Positions 48,299 through 57,407 of a stretch of 64,000 bases of DNA are shown here, piece after piece. Source of the stretch: Streptomyces mashuensis (GTDB lineage Bacteria > Actinomycetota > Actinomycetes > Streptomycetales > Streptomycetaceae); NCBI RefSeq assembly GCF_014654785.1, contig NZ_BNBD01000023.1, forward strand, positions 1-64,000, written 5' to 3'. A model generated the notes under the pieces. The model was not told where the DNA came from. It was given only the letters and a program-made list of their open reading frames with translations, and made no database searches. Within the stretch, counting starts at the first letter, position 1; every line of letters starts with the position of its first letter. A program made the translations under genes and the position numbers.

Positions 48299-49900
48299 GT
48301 GACAGCCGATCACATGACCGTACCGCCGGATGCCGGAGGGGAGGAGGCGGCGCGACAGGAGCGGCGCCTGCACCGGGAGCTCGGCTTCCGGGCCCTCACG
48401 GCGATCGGGTTCTCCAACATCGTCGGCTCGGGCTGGCTGTTCGCCGCGATGTACGGCGCCCGCACGGCCGGGCCCGCGTCCCTGCTGACCTGGGTGGGTG
48501 CCGGGCTGCTGTGCGCACTGGTGGCGCTGGTGATGATCGAGCTGGGCGCCTCGCGCCCGGAGGGCGGCGGCACGGTGCGCTGGCCGCTGTACGCCAGCGG
48601 GCGGCTCGTCGGGACGCTGGTGGGCTGGTCGGTGCTGCTGTCGGTGGGCGGTACGGCGGCGGAGATCAGCGCCATCATGCAGTACGCCGACCACTACCTG
48701 CCGGACCTCTACCACGGCCACGTCCTGACCCCCACGGGTCTCGGGGTCGCCGTGGGCCTCAGCGTGCTGCTGACGGCGCTCAACTGGTTCGCGGTGCGGA
48801 CGTTCGCGCGGCTCAACAACCTGGTGACCGTCTTCAAGATCGCCGTTCCCGTGGTCACCGTGATCGCCCTGTTCGCCTCCGGCTGGCACTCCGGGCGCCT
48901 CACCGACCATGGCGGGTTCGCCCCGTACGGCTACGCCGCCTGCCTGTCCGCCCTCGCCGGCGGCGGCATCGTCTACTCGGTCAACGGCTTCCAGGCACCG
49001 CTCGACTTCTCGGGCGAGACCCGCAACCCCCGCCGTACGATCCCGGCCTCCGTGCTCACCGGCATCGGCCTCGCCCTGCTGATGTACCTGGCCCTTCAGC
49101 TCGCCTTCCTCTTCACCGTGCCCGAGAGCCTGCTCGGCCACGGCTGGAAGGGCGTCGACTTCGAGTCGCCGTTCGGCCAGCTGGCCCTGATTCTCAACCT
49201 GCACTGGCTGTCCAGCCTGCTCTACGCCGACGCGGTGGTCTCCCCCGGCGGGTCGGCGTACGTCGGCGTGGCCCTGAACGCCCGCCACACGTACGCGCTC
49301 GCCAAGAACCGCACCCTGCCCCGCACCTTCATGCAGGTCGACCGGCGGACGGGCATCCCGCACCGTGCGCTCGCCCTGAACCTCGCCGTGATCGTGGTCT
49401 TCCTGCTGCCGTTCGGCGGCTGGCAGCGCATCGTCAGCATCATGGGCGACATGTACCTGCTGATCTACGCGGCCTCGGCGGTCGCCGTGGCCGTGTTCCG
49501 CGCCGATCCCGGCACACGGACGGCGGACTGGGTGCCGGGCCTGCGCTGGATCGCGCCCGTCAGCTTCGTGGTGTCGAGCGAGTTCGTGTACTGGTCGGGC
49601 TGGCACGACCTGCGCCTCGCCCTGCCCGTCGTCCTGGCCGGGCTGGTCCTCTTCCTCGGGATGCGGCGCTCCGGCCACGACCGGCCCCTCGCCGTCGAAC
49701 TCCGGGACGGCGCGTGGCTGCTGTGCTACCTGTCCGTGCTCACGCTGTTGTCCTGGCTGGGCACCTTCAAGGGCTCCGGCCGGCTGCCCGCCCCGTACGA
49801 CTCCCTCACCGTGGCGGTGGTGACGCTCGGCATCTTCCACTGGGCGGTGCGCTCGGGCATCCGGCACCGGGCGACGGCCCCGCAGGGCGGTCACGGCTGA
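48299..49900 (+). CDS. APC-superfamily amino acid permease
   Basis: 533 residues from GTG 48299. About 12-13 membrane segments; the first holds GFSNIVGSGWLFAA, the APC unwound-helix motif (IG.GI), and EGGGTVRWPLYASG is the conserved loop. Likely imports an amino acid, amine or keto acid by proton symport. No catabolic or regulatory gene adjoins it. The purine-rich GAGGGGG upstream serves as ribosome site. Confidence 0.88.
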   Translation: MTADHMTVPPDAGGEEAARQERRLHRELGFRALTAIGFSNIVGSGWLFAAMYGARTAGPASLLTWVGAGLLCALVALVMIELGASRPEGGGTVRWPLYASGRLVGTLVGWSVLLSVGGTAAEISAIMQYADHYLPDLYHGHVLTPTGLGVAVGLSVLLTALNWFAVRTFARLNNLVTVFKIAVPVVTVIALFASGWHSGRLTDHGGFAPYGYAACLSALAGGGIVYSVNGFQAPLDFSGETRNPRRTIPASVLTGIGLALLMYLALQLAFLFTVPESLLGHGWKGVDFESPFGQLALILNLHWLSSLLYADAVVSPGGSAYVGVALNARHTYALAKNRTLPRTFMQVDRRTGIPHRALALNLAVIVVFLLPFGGWQRIVSIMGDMYLLIYAASAVAVAVFRADPGTRTADWVPGLRWIAPVSFVVSSEFVYWSGWHDLRLALPVVLAGLVLFLGMRRSGHDRPLAVELRDGAWLLCYLSVLTLLSWLGTFKGSGRLPAPYDSLTVAVVTLGIFHWAVRSGIRHRATAPQGGHG

Positions 49901-50010
49901 ACCGGCGCCCGGCTCACTCCCACGGGTGGTTTGACGCCGTGCCCGGCTCGGCCGGCGCTGCGCGGGTACGCGCGTGCCACAGCCTTTCCGTACGACCGGA
50001 GGAGCCCACG

Positions 50011-50193
50011 ATGCCCCGTACGAGCCCCGTCACCTGGTCCTGTGCCGTGGCCCTGCTGACCTTCCTGCTGATGCTGGTCCTCGGCGACCACCAGTACCCC
50101 GCCTGGGTGACCGCCCTGGCCTGCGCGTCGATGGCCATGGCCGCCGGAGCGCAGACCCACGTGCTGCTGGCGGACCGCCGCGAACGCCACTGA
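50011..50193 (+). CDS. small two-helix membrane protein
   Basis: 60 residues from ATG 50011, with a perfect GGAGGA seven bases upstream. Two hydrophobic segments (VTWSCAVALLTFLLMLVLGD and WVTALACASMAMAAGAQT) joined by a short HQYP turn; charged tail ending ADRRERH. Two Cys lie in the helices. Family unknown; 110 bases after the permease gene, so possibly co-expressed. Confidence 0.7.
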   Translation: MPRTSPVTWSCAVALLTFLLMLVLGDHQYPAWVTALACASMAMAAGAQTHVLLADRRERH

Positions 50194-50235
50194 CGGGCCG
50201 TCCGGCCCGCGGCGGGCACGTGCGAAGATCACCGC

Positions 50236-50808
50236 GTGACCGATCTGCACTTCCGCCTCGCCGAAGAGGCCGACCTGCCCGCCCTTGTCCGCCTGCGCGA
50301 CGACGCCGCGCGCTGGATGCTCGGCCTCGGCGTCACCGGCCAGTGGCGGCCGGGCGAGCTCGGCGAGGACCACTTCCGCCGGGTCGCGGCGGCCGGCGAG
50401 GTCTGGCTCGCCGAGTCCGGCGGGCGGCCGGCCGGGGCCTGGGAACTGTGGTGGGACGACGAGGACGCCTGGGGGCCGCAGCCCCCGGTGGCCGGTTACG
50501 TCCACCGCCTGATGGTGGACCGGCGCCACGCCGCCCCCGGCACCGGACGGCTGCTGCTGCGGGCCGCGGAGCGCCGCGTGGCCGAGACGGGCCGGGCGTG
50601 CGTCCGGCTGGACTGCCTGGCCGGCAACGCCCGCCTGCACGCCTACTACCGGGACGCCGGCTACCGGGCCGTCGGCCACGCGGAGGGCAAGCCGCAGCCG
50701 GCCGGTCCGCCCAAGTCGTTCACCCTGTGGGAGAAGGCCGTGCGGCCGGCGACGACACCGTCGTACGCGGACGCGGGCAGGGACCTGGCTGCGGACGCGG
50801 CCGGCTGA
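50236..50808 (+). CDS. GNAT-family N-acetyltransferase
   Basis: 190 residues from GTG 50236. Acetyl-CoA loop RRHAAPGTGRLLLRAAERRV and C-terminal CVRLDCLAGNARLHAYYRDAGY with the active-site-like Tyr residues. An LFHLxxLE-like WELWWDDEDAW segment is Trp/Asp-rich. A small-molecule or amine acetyltransferase; no resistance gene context is evident. Confidence 0.82.
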   Translation: MTDLHFRLAEEADLPALVRLRDDAARWMLGLGVTGQWRPGELGEDHFRRVAAAGEVWLAESGGRPAGAWELWWDDEDAWGPQPPVAGYVHRLMVDRRHAAPGTGRLLLRAAERRVAETGRACVRLDCLAGNARLHAYYRDAGYRAVGHAEGKPQPAGPPKSFTLWEKAVRPATTPSYADAGRDLAADAAG

Positions 50809-50850
50809 GACCGCCCGGCGCCGGCTGCTGCGCGCCGGCTGCTGCTCCGG

Positions 50851-51516
50851 TTACTGTTTCGCCGCGCAGATCACGTCGTACGGCCTGCCGATGGCGAGCG
50901 TGAGCTCCATGGGCTCGGTGGTGCCCGCGGGGCACTGGTTCTGGTTCTTGACGAGGTCGAGCACCTTGTAGGAGTCCGACGCCGCCCCGGAGCAGGGCAC
51001 TTCCTTGGCGGTGGACGTCACGCAGTCGCCCTTGACCAGCTGGCCGCCGCCGGCGCCCGGGTCACCGGGGTGGTTCCCCGCCAGGTTGCGCCCGCAGACC
51101 GTCTTGGTGGGGATGCCGCCGCCCGAGCTGCTCTTGGAGCCGAAGGAGACGCTCACCCGGATGATGAGGTCGGTGCCCCCGGGGCACTGTATGGACTCCG
51201 GCATGAACGTGCCGTCCTTGATCTCGACGGCCTTGAACGACGCGTGCGAGTCGCCGCAGTCGTAGGGCTTGTAGCCGTCGGGAGCACGGTCGGGGTCGGG
51301 TCCCCCGCAGTCGCCCACCTGCCACTCGCCGCCCTTGTGCCCGGCGGAGGCCGACGAGGAGGGGGTCGAGCGGGACCCGCCCTTGTCGTGGTCGAACACC
51401 TTGAACGCCCCGTAGCCGAGGCCGATGATCACGGCCAGGACGACGATGACCGGGTTGCGTCCGGACCGTCTGGGGGCGGCGGGTGGCGGGGGCCCCTGGG
51501 GGACCTGGTGGTTCAT
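50851..51516 (-). CDS. membrane-anchored secreted Cys-rich protein
   Basis: 221 residues from ATG at 51516 (AGGAAG four bases upstream). A Pro-rich cytosolic start (PQGPPPPAAPRR), one membrane helix (NPVIVVLAVIIGLGYGAFKV), a Ser-rich linker and an outer domain with eight Cys in regular pairs (VGDC, YDC, QCPGG, KTVCG, KGDCV, PCSG, QCPAG, DVICA), so four disulfides. Resembles LppU-like extracytoplasmic proteins of actinobacteria; function unknown. Confidence 0.75.
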   Translation of the reverse strand: MNHQVPQGPPPPAAPRRSGRNPVIVVLAVIIGLGYGAFKVFDHDKGGSRSTPSSSASAGHKGGEWQVGDCGGPDPDRAPDGYKPYDCGDSHASFKAVEIKDGTFMPESIQCPGGTDLIIRVSVSFGSKSSSGGGIPTKTVCGRNLAGNHPGDPGAGGGQLVKGDCVTSTAKEVPCSGAASDSYKVLDLVKNQNQCPAGTTEPMELTLAIGRPYDVICAAKQ

Positions 51517-51628
51517 GCTTCCTGTGTCCTTCCTGCGGTGCGTGAGGACGGGGCCGCGTCCGGACGCGGCGTGCACCGTGCGGAGCATCCTCTCCTACCG
51601 GGGACGCCCGCTCGCCACCGGTGCCCGG

Positions 51629-53251
51629 TCAGTTGCCCGGCCCGCTCCCGCCGGCCGTCGTCGAGGGCAGGTAGCGCGGGGCGCGCCGGGCCGCCAGCCG
51701 GTGTTCCACCGCCGCCCCCAGGGACAGGAGCCGGGCGTCCTGGTGGCCGCCGGCCATCAGGAGGAGGCCGACGGGCAGGTCGCCCACGAACCCGGCGGGC
51801 ACCGCCAGCGACGGGTAGCCGGCCACGGCCGCGGGGGTGGAGGACGGGATCACGTCGTTGTCGCCGCGGGCGCAGTCGGTCGTCCAGGCGGGCGGGTTGG
51901 CCGGTGCGGCGAGGGCGTCCAGGTGGTGGGCGGCCAGCGTCCCGTCCAGGGACCGCCGGGCCAGGTCCGTCAGCTCGGCGCGCCGGGCCCGGTGCTCGCG
52001 GCCGGCGGCGGGCGGCGCGACGAGGGCCCGTTCGAAGAGTTCCTGGCCGGCGAAGCAGGTCCGTTCGGCCGGGTGGGTGCGGTTGAAGCGGACCAGTCCG
52101 GCAAGGTCCCGGGGGCCGTGGCGGGTGGCGAGGTAGGCGTCGATGTCCCGGTGGAACTCGCTGAGCAGCGCGGGGAACTCGAGGGCGGCGAGGCGCTCCT
52201 GGTACGGCGGTGTCACCTCGACGACCTCGGCCCCTGCCGCCCGGAGCGCGCCGGCCGTACGGGTCATCAGGGCGTCCACCTCCGGGCCGAGGGCGGGCAG
52301 CCGCCACAGGCCGATCCGCCGGCCGCGCAGGTCCGCCGGGGGTGCGGTGGCGGCCCGGTGGCCGGCGAGCACGGACCAGGTGAGCGCGGCGTCGGTGACG
52401 TTGCGTGCCAGGGGCCCGGCGGTGTCCTGCTGGGCGGAGATGGGCACGACACCCGCCTGGCTGACGGTGCCGAGGGTGGGCTTGAGGCCGGTCACGCCGG
52501 TCATGCCCGCGGGGCACACGATGGAGCCGTCCGTCTCGGTGCCGATGGCCACCTGGGCGAGGGAGGCGGCGACCGCGGCGGCCGAGCCTGAGGACGACCC
52601 GCAGGGGTTGCGGTCCAGGACGTGGGGGTTGCGGGTCTGGCCGCCCACCGCGGACCAGCCCGACGTCGGCCGGTCCGCGCGGAAGTTCGCCCACTCGGAC
52701 AGGTTGGTCTTGCCGAGGATCACCGCCCCGGCGTCCCGCAGGCGGGTCACCAGCGCGGCGTCGGTGTCCGGCGGACTGCCGGCGAGGGCCAGCGACCCGG
52801 CCGTCGTCGGCATGTCACGGGTGTTCACGTTGTCCTTGAGCAGGACGGGGATGCCGTCGAGCGGACCGCGGACGGTGCCCTGCCGGCGCCGGGCGTCGCT
52901 GGCGGCGGCCTGGCGCAGGGCCGTCGGGTCGGTGCGCAGCACTGCGTGGACGAGGGGGTCGACCGTGTCGATCCGCCGCAGGTAGGCGGCCGTCAGGGCG
53001 GTGGAGGTGAGCGATCCGGCGGCCATGCGGGCCTGGAGCTCGGGGATCGTCACGGTGTCGAGATCGGTGCCGGCGAGCCCGGGCGGGTGGTGCGGGGCGA
53101 CGTTCGCGGGTGCGGCCTTTGCGGGTGCGGGCTTCGCCGGGGCGGCCTCCGCGGGCCGGCCGAGGGGCTCTTGCAGCAGTGCTCCGGCGGCCAGGGCGGT
53201 CACGGCCGTCAGTGCGGCAACGATTCTCTTGCTCGTTCTCGGGTTCCTCAT
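51629..53251 (-). CDS. secreted amidase of the amidase-signature family
   Basis: 540 residues from ATG at 53251; signal sequence up to about residue 35, then an Ala/Pro/Lys run. The Ser-cis-Ser-Lys centre is visible: PVLLKDN supplies the Lys, and NPCGSSSGSAAAVAASLAQVAIGTETDGS (in parts) the Gly/Ser-rich signature with both Ser. It hydrolyses carboxamides outside the cell. The lectin/DUF11 gene lies upstream on the same strand with a terminator between, so separate units. Confidence 0.9.
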   Translation of the reverse strand: MRNPRTSKRIVAALTAVTALAAGALLQEPLGRPAEAAPAKPAPAKAAPANVAPHHPPGLAGTDLDTVTIPELQARMAAGSLTSTALTAAYLRRIDTVDPLVHAVLRTDPTALRQAAASDARRRQGTVRGPLDGIPVLLKDNVNTRDMPTTAGSLALAGSPPDTDAALVTRLRDAGAVILGKTNLSEWANFRADRPTSGWSAVGGQTRNPHVLDRNPCGSSSGSAAAVAASLAQVAIGTETDGSIVCPAGMTGVTGLKPTLGTVSQAGVVPISAQQDTAGPLARNVTDAALTWSVLAGHRAATAPPADLRGRRIGLWRLPALGPEVDALMTRTAGALRAAGAEVVEVTPPYQERLAALEFPALLSEFHRDIDAYLATRHGPRDLAGLVRFNRTHPAERTCFAGQELFERALVAPPAAGREHRARRAELTDLARRSLDGTLAAHHLDALAAPANPPAWTTDCARGDNDVIPSSTPAAVAGYPSLAVPAGFVGDLPVGLLLMAGGHQDARLLSLGAAVEHRLAARRAPRYLPSTTAGGSGPGN

Positions 53252-53309
53252 GCGGGGTAGCCGACCCCGCCGTCCTCGTCGGGTGCAAGGGTGCCGTTTC
53301 GGGCGTGCG

Positions 53310-53351
53310 GCGGCCGGACACCGGCCGCGCGGGGCAGCGGTGTCCGGCCGC
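53310..53351 (-). terminator. terminator after the lectin/DUF11 gene
   Basis: GCGGCCGGACACC (53310-53322) and GGTGTCCGGCCGC (53339-53351): perfect 13-bp stem, 16-base loop, starting 17 bases beyond the stop of the minus-strand lectin/DUF11 gene. Confidence 0.82.
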
Positions 53352-53367
53352 GGGATTGCCGGGACGG

Positions 53368-55254
53368 TCAGTGGGCGCTCTCCTTCAGGGCGATGCCCTG
53401 GAGGTTGTAGAGGGTGCCGTCGTTGGACCCGGCCTTGGAGTGGTGGAGGACCTGGACGCGCACCTGGAGCGGTGTGCCGGGCTCGATGCTGTGGCCGGTG
53501 GCCGGGGACTCGATGAGGACTTGGCCGTCGGTGCTGCCGTCCTTGACCACGGTGTACCAGTGTTCCTTGTACTGCGGGTTGAACCTGCTGCCCGCCGGCA
53601 GGCCGTCGAAGGACAGCTGCCACTGCTGGACACGGTTCTTGCTGGCCGCCAGTTCGAAGAGGTACGACCACACGTAGCCCTGGGCCTCCGGAGGCCAGGT
53701 CTGGTCGAAGCCCGTCTTCTCCTTGACCGTCACATCGATCTTCGGCGCGCTGACCTTGGTGGTGAAGGTGGCGGACTTGTACGGCGAGGAGTTGATGACC
53801 TTGCCGGTGTCGATCTGCGCGGTGACGGTGAGGTCGCCCGTGTAGTTGGCCTGGACGGTGCCGCTGACGCGGATGACGGCCCGGCTGCCCTTGGGCAGGT
53901 TCAGCGGCTGGGTGAAGGCGCCGGCGGCGATGGTGCCCTGGCCGGCGGTGGCGCCGCCGGTAAGGACGGGCGCCTCGAACGTCGCTCCGGTGAGCTGCCC
54001 CGGGAACGTACCGGTGATCTTCGCTTCGGGCACGGCGCCCGGCCCCTTGTTGTCGACGGTCACCGTGTACGAGACCGGCTTGCCGAAGTCGGCCGTGGCC
54101 GGCCCGCGCAGCCCGATCGGGACGTCGGCGGTCGGCGGGGCGGTCACCTTGGTGGTGGCCGATCCGGAGTACTTCCCGACGAGGGACCGCGTCTCCGACA
54201 CGGCGGTGGCGTCCAGGGTGATGTCGCCGACGACGCCGGTGCCGATCGTGCCGTTGAGCGGCACGACGGCCTGTCCGCCCTTGGGCAGGGACAGCGGCTG
54301 GGTGTAGGTGCCGTTCACGATGGTGCCCGTCCCGGCGGTGGCGCCTCCGGAGAGCTCGACCGTGCCGAACGCGGCGCCCGTGACCTCCGTGGGAATCTTG
54401 CCGGTGAGCTTGGCGTCGGGGACGGCGTTGGGGCCCTTGTTCACCACGGTGATGCGGTAGCCGATCGGGGAACCGGCGGTGGCGGTCTCCGGGGCCGTCG
54501 GCGTGACGTCGGTCTCGGCAGGGAGCGTGACCTCGAGGTCGCGGACCTCATAGTGGTTGGTGTTCGCGCCGGTGGCGGCCGAGAGACCGAGCTTCAGGGT
54601 GCCGGGCAGCGGCACCTGACCGGTGGCGTCGCGCAGGTCGTACGCGATCAGCTTCAGCCAGGCGTTGTCCTTGCGGACGGCCACCGTCACGCGCCGGTCG
54701 TCGACCGACAGCAGGATGCGGGCCGGGGTCTCGCGCGTCAGGCTCAGCGAGGGCAGGGCGGCGCCGGCGAGGTAGCGGTAGCCGTCGTACTGGTCGCCCG
54801 AGCCGCGGAGCACGGCGTTGTTCGGCTTCGGGCCGGGACCGGTGTCACCGGCCTGGGTCGGGTCGGAGAACGAGCCGTACTGGTCGATGCCGACACCGAT
54901 GTAGCCCTTGGTCACGCCGGGCTTGCGGTCGTGCGCGTCCGCCTTGTGGTAGCAGGCGTAGCCGAGGGCACCGCCGGGGCCGCCCACGCCGGTCTCGTAC
55001 GCCCCGTCGATGAGGAAGAACGAGAGGCCGTCGGCGCCGGAGCCGCCGTAGGCGGCGAGGTCGAACTGGACGGAGATGCCGTCGCTGCTGGGGAAGGCCA
55101 GGTTCAGCAGGGCGGTGCCGGCCTGGAACCCCTGCGCCTGGGTGAGGCTGAGCCAGCCCTTGCCGGTCATCCTCGCCGACCCGTACAGCTTCCAGTCGGG
55201 CGGAACGGTGGATCCGGCGAAGGACTGCTTGTACGGGAAGATGGACGCCGTCAT
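53368..55254 (-). CDS. L-type lectin-like protein with DUF11 repeats, no signal peptide seen
   Basis: 628 residues. Residues about 1-235 resemble the legume-lectin/ConA fold (FPYKQSFAG start, LSFFLIDGAYETG, GYIGVGIDQYGSF, VTVAVRKDNAW). Next come two DUF11-like modules (about 250-375 and 385-505; GYRITVVNKGPNAVPDAKLTG and SYTVTVDNKGPGAVPEAKITG are their matching starts, each at most 21 residues) and a C-terminal domain (about 510-628) of unknown type. Such modules are extracellular adhesin parts, yet the protein begins MTASIFPYKQS without hydrophobic signal. Either another export route or an upstream start is involved; I found no in-frame one. Confidence 0.75.
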   Translation of the reverse strand: MTASIFPYKQSFAGSTVPPDWKLYGSARMTGKGWLSLTQAQGFQAGTALLNLAFPSSDGISVQFDLAAYGGSGADGLSFFLIDGAYETGVGGPGGALGYACYHKADAHDRKPGVTKGYIGVGIDQYGSFSDPTQAGDTGPGPKPNNAVLRGSGDQYDGYRYLAGAALPSLSLTRETPARILLSVDDRRVTVAVRKDNAWLKLIAYDLRDATGQVPLPGTLKLGLSAATGANTNHYEVRDLEVTLPAETDVTPTAPETATAGSPIGYRITVVNKGPNAVPDAKLTGKIPTEVTGAAFGTVELSGGATAGTGTIVNGTYTQPLSLPKGGQAVVPLNGTIGTGVVGDITLDATAVSETRSLVGKYSGSATTKVTAPPTADVPIGLRGPATADFGKPVSYTVTVDNKGPGAVPEAKITGTFPGQLTGATFEAPVLTGGATAGQGTIAAGAFTQPLNLPKGSRAVIRVSGTVQANYTGDLTVTAQIDTGKVINSSPYKSATFTTKVSAPKIDVTVKEKTGFDQTWPPEAQGYVWSYLFELAASKNRVQQWQLSFDGLPAGSRFNPQYKEHWYTVVKDGSTDGQVLIESPATGHSIEPGTPLQVRVQVLHHSKAGSNDGTLYNLQGIALKESAH

Positions 55255-55276
55255 GCGGGACCTCCGGTCGTCGAAT

Positions 55277-55326
55277 CGGTCGAGTCGGTCGGAGCGGTCG
55301 GAGCGGTCGGACAGGTCGAGCGGTCG
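55277..55326. repeat. 9-bp tandem repeats in the leader of the lectin gene
   Basis: CGGTCG recurs at 55277, 55286, 55295 and 55304 with exact 9-bp period, then as AGGTCG at 55313 and CGGTCG at 55321 (one base out of phase). The tract lies 23-72 bases upstream of the lectin ATG on the minus strand. Copy-number change could shift leader length and expression. Confidence 0.7.
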
Positions 55327-55712
55327 CAGCAGAAGTATTGACCGCGTATGCGGAGCCGCCCGGACTTTTGAGCCTCGGGGGCGCTGAACGACCGTCCGAT
55401 CGCTTCCCGCCGTTCACCGGACGATGACGAGGAGCCGCGGAAGCGCGGAGCTGGACGGGTAAGTTCCGTGTTCACCTGGGGCTTTGTCGTCCCGGGCGGG
55501 CCGTGACCGTGCAACGGAGCGCATGACGGACGATAAATCCGCAGGTTTTGCGGGCGCTTTGGCGGCGCCCGGAAAACAGCGTGAGCGGAACCACAAGTCC
55601 GTTCCGGGAGAGGTGACGGTGGAGCAATGACCCCACCGGGCCGCGCGCGGCCGCACAGGCGGTCGAATCGCGGTGACGGGAGGGGTTCGGAGGATCGGCG
55701 GGATTTTCCTGC

Positions 55713-55727
55713 CGGTCCTCCGGACCG
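55713..55727 (-). terminator. short hairpin after the monooxygenase gene
   Basis: CGGTCC, TCC, GGACCG (55713-55727): 6-bp stem, 33 bases past the stop of the minus-strand monooxygenase gene. Weak alone but well placed. Confidence 0.4.
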
Positions 55728-55759
55728 CCGTCCGTTCAGCGGATGTTCAGCGGTCGTCC

Positions 55760-57325
55760 TCAGCCTGCGGCCGGGGCGCCGAGCCACTGCATCAGGGCCT
55801 CGGAGAGGGAGCCGGTCGCGCCGTCCGGGCCGGCCGCCCAGGCGGTGATGCCGTCCGGGCGGACCAGGAGGGCCGTCAGCTCCGGGTGGCCGGCGCAGGT
55901 GGTGGTCAGGACCTTCAGGCGGTTCCCGTACCCGGCCGCGTCCCCGGTCGTCCGCCCGGCGGGGACGGCGTCGCCGGTCAGGTCCAGGAGGAGGGCGCGG
56001 CCGTCGTGCAGGTGGCCGGCGAGCCTGCTGCCGTCGGCCAGGCACAGGTCGGGGGCGCTGTGGCCGACGAGGGGGTGGGCGCCGGCGGGTGCCTCGTAGT
56101 GCTGCCACACGCCGGAGATCATGGTCGCGAGGTGGGTCGTCACGGCCGTCTCCTCGGTCAGCCCGGCCATGAGGGCGCGCAGGGCGCGGGTCTTGGGGTC
56201 GGGGCGCATGAGGGACACCTGGGCGCGGGTCCAGTCGAGCACCCAGGCGCCGAGGGGGTGCCGTTCGGTGGTGTACGAGTCGAGCAGCGTTTCGGGGGCG
56301 TCGCCGCGGACCACGGCGGCGAGCTTCCAGCCGAGGTTCATGGCGTCGCCCACGCCCAGGTTGAGCCCCTGTCCGCCGAAGGGGGCGTGGACGTGCGCGG
56401 CATCGCCGGCCAGCAGGACGCGCCCGGACCGGTAGTCGGCGGCCTGGCGGGCGTTGTCGGTGAAGCGGGTGGCGGTGTGCACGTGGGTGATGGTGACGTC
56501 GACGCCGGAGACGCGGCGCAGCGACTTCTGGAGTTCCTCGGCCGTGACGGGGGCCCGGCGGTCCGCCGGCGGCCCGTCGAATTCGACGGTCAGGATGCGG
56601 CCGGGCGTGGGGCCGTGCGCGTACGTGCCGGTCTCCGTCCAGTTCCAGCCGCGGCCCAGCCCCTCGTGGCCGGTCATCTCGACGAGCGCCTGATAGCCCG
56701 TGATCTCGGCGTCGGTGCCGGGGAAGGCGAACCCGGCGAGCTTCCGTACGGTGCTGCGGCCGCCGTCGCAGCCGACCAGCCATCCGGCGCGGACCGTCCC
56801 GCCCGGCCGGGTGGTCACGGTGACGCCGTCCGCGTCCGCCGTGAAGCCGGTCAGCTCGACGCCCCTGCGCACCTCCACGCCGAGTTCCTCCGCCCGGGCG
56901 TTCAGTATGCGTTCGATGTCCTGCTGCGCCACGAAGCCGACGTCGCCGGCGGGGCCCCGGTCGGCGAAGCCGGGGGCCGACGGGTCGAACCGGTCCGCCC
57001 GCAGCCCGATGCCGGCGAAGTGGCCGGCGAACTTGGGTGGGAGCGCCGGGGGCGGGGCGCCGGGGCCGGCACCGGGAGCGGCCCCGAGGAGCGCGCTCAC
57101 CTTTTCGAGGGTGCGCTGCTGCACCTCGGCCAGGCGCGGCAGTAGTCCGCGCCGGTAGAACGCCTCGGCGGTGGGCGTGTTGATGGAGCCCGCCTTGATC
57201 GTCCCGTCGACGTCCGTCAGCCGTTCGACGACCAGGACGCGGGCTCCGCCCAGCCGCAGCTCGCACGCGAGCATCAGCCCCGCCGGGCCGGCCCCCGCCA
57301 CCACGACGTCATGGTCAGCGCGCAT
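55760..57325 (-). CDS. FAD-dependent aromatic hydroxylase-type monooxygenase
   Basis: 521 residues. VVVAGAGPAGLMLACEL is the FAD GxGxxG motif, GCDGGRSTVRKL the DG motif, and GDAAHVHAPFGGQGLNLG the second FAD motif of group A flavoprotein hydroxylases (PgaE/RdmE/MhpA-like). The C-terminal thioredoxin-like domain is present. It would hydroxylate an aromatic polyketide-like or phenolic substrate, or inactivate a drug such as rifampicin or tetracycline. Divergent from a TetR regulator with a shared palindrome, which favours inducible detoxification. Confidence 0.9.
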   Translation of the reverse strand: MRADHDVVVAGAGPAGLMLACELRLGGARVLVVERLTDVDGTIKAGSINTPTAEAFYRRGLLPRLAEVQQRTLEKVSALLGAAPGAGPGAPPPALPPKFAGHFAGIGLRADRFDPSAPGFADRGPAGDVGFVAQQDIERILNARAEELGVEVRRGVELTGFTADADGVTVTTRPGGTVRAGWLVGCDGGRSTVRKLAGFAFPGTDAEITGYQALVEMTGHEGLGRGWNWTETGTYAHGPTPGRILTVEFDGPPADRRAPVTAEELQKSLRRVSGVDVTITHVHTATRFTDNARQAADYRSGRVLLAGDAAHVHAPFGGQGLNLGVGDAMNLGWKLAAVVRGDAPETLLDSYTTERHPLGAWVLDWTRAQVSLMRPDPKTRALRALMAGLTEETAVTTHLATMISGVWQHYEAPAGAHPLVGHSAPDLCLADGSRLAGHLHDGRALLLDLTGDAVPAGRTTGDAAGYGNRLKVLTTTCAGHPELTALLVRPDGITAWAAGPDGATGSLSEALMQWLGAPAAG

Positions 57326-57368
57326 GTTGTTCTCCTGTCGGTGCTTCGTTTCCCCCTGACCCCGAAAA

Positions 57369-57403
57369 CTATAGTCACTAAAACTTTTGGTTGGCTATAG
57401 TGA
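57369..57403. promoter_or_regulatory. divergent promoters and TetR operator
   Basis: TCACTA (57375-57380) and TAGTGA (57398-57403) are inverted arms in an AT-rich island. TATAGT (57396-57401) lies six bases before GTG 57408, a leaderless -10 for the TetR gene; ACTATA (57369-57374) is TATAGT on the other strand and may be the -10 of the monooxygenase gene. A repressor bound here would close both. Confidence 0.65.
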
Positions 57404-57407
57404 TCTC

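Larger units (their letters stand above)
55255..55759. other. 505-bp non-coding region upstream of the lectin gene
   Basis: No gene is supportable. It contains a 9-bp repeat tract (55277-55326) next to the lectin start, an AT-richer block around 55330-55350 that may hold its promoter, a GGGCGC/GCGCCC hairpin at 55552-55570, and the hairpin 55713-55727 ending the monooxygenase gene. Third-position bias and conserved motifs are absent from the short frames present. Confidence 0.6.

Noticed and set aside
55414..55656. 80-codon minus-strand frame in the lectin upstream region
   Set aside because: No ribosome site, no motif, no coding bias; read as non-coding.
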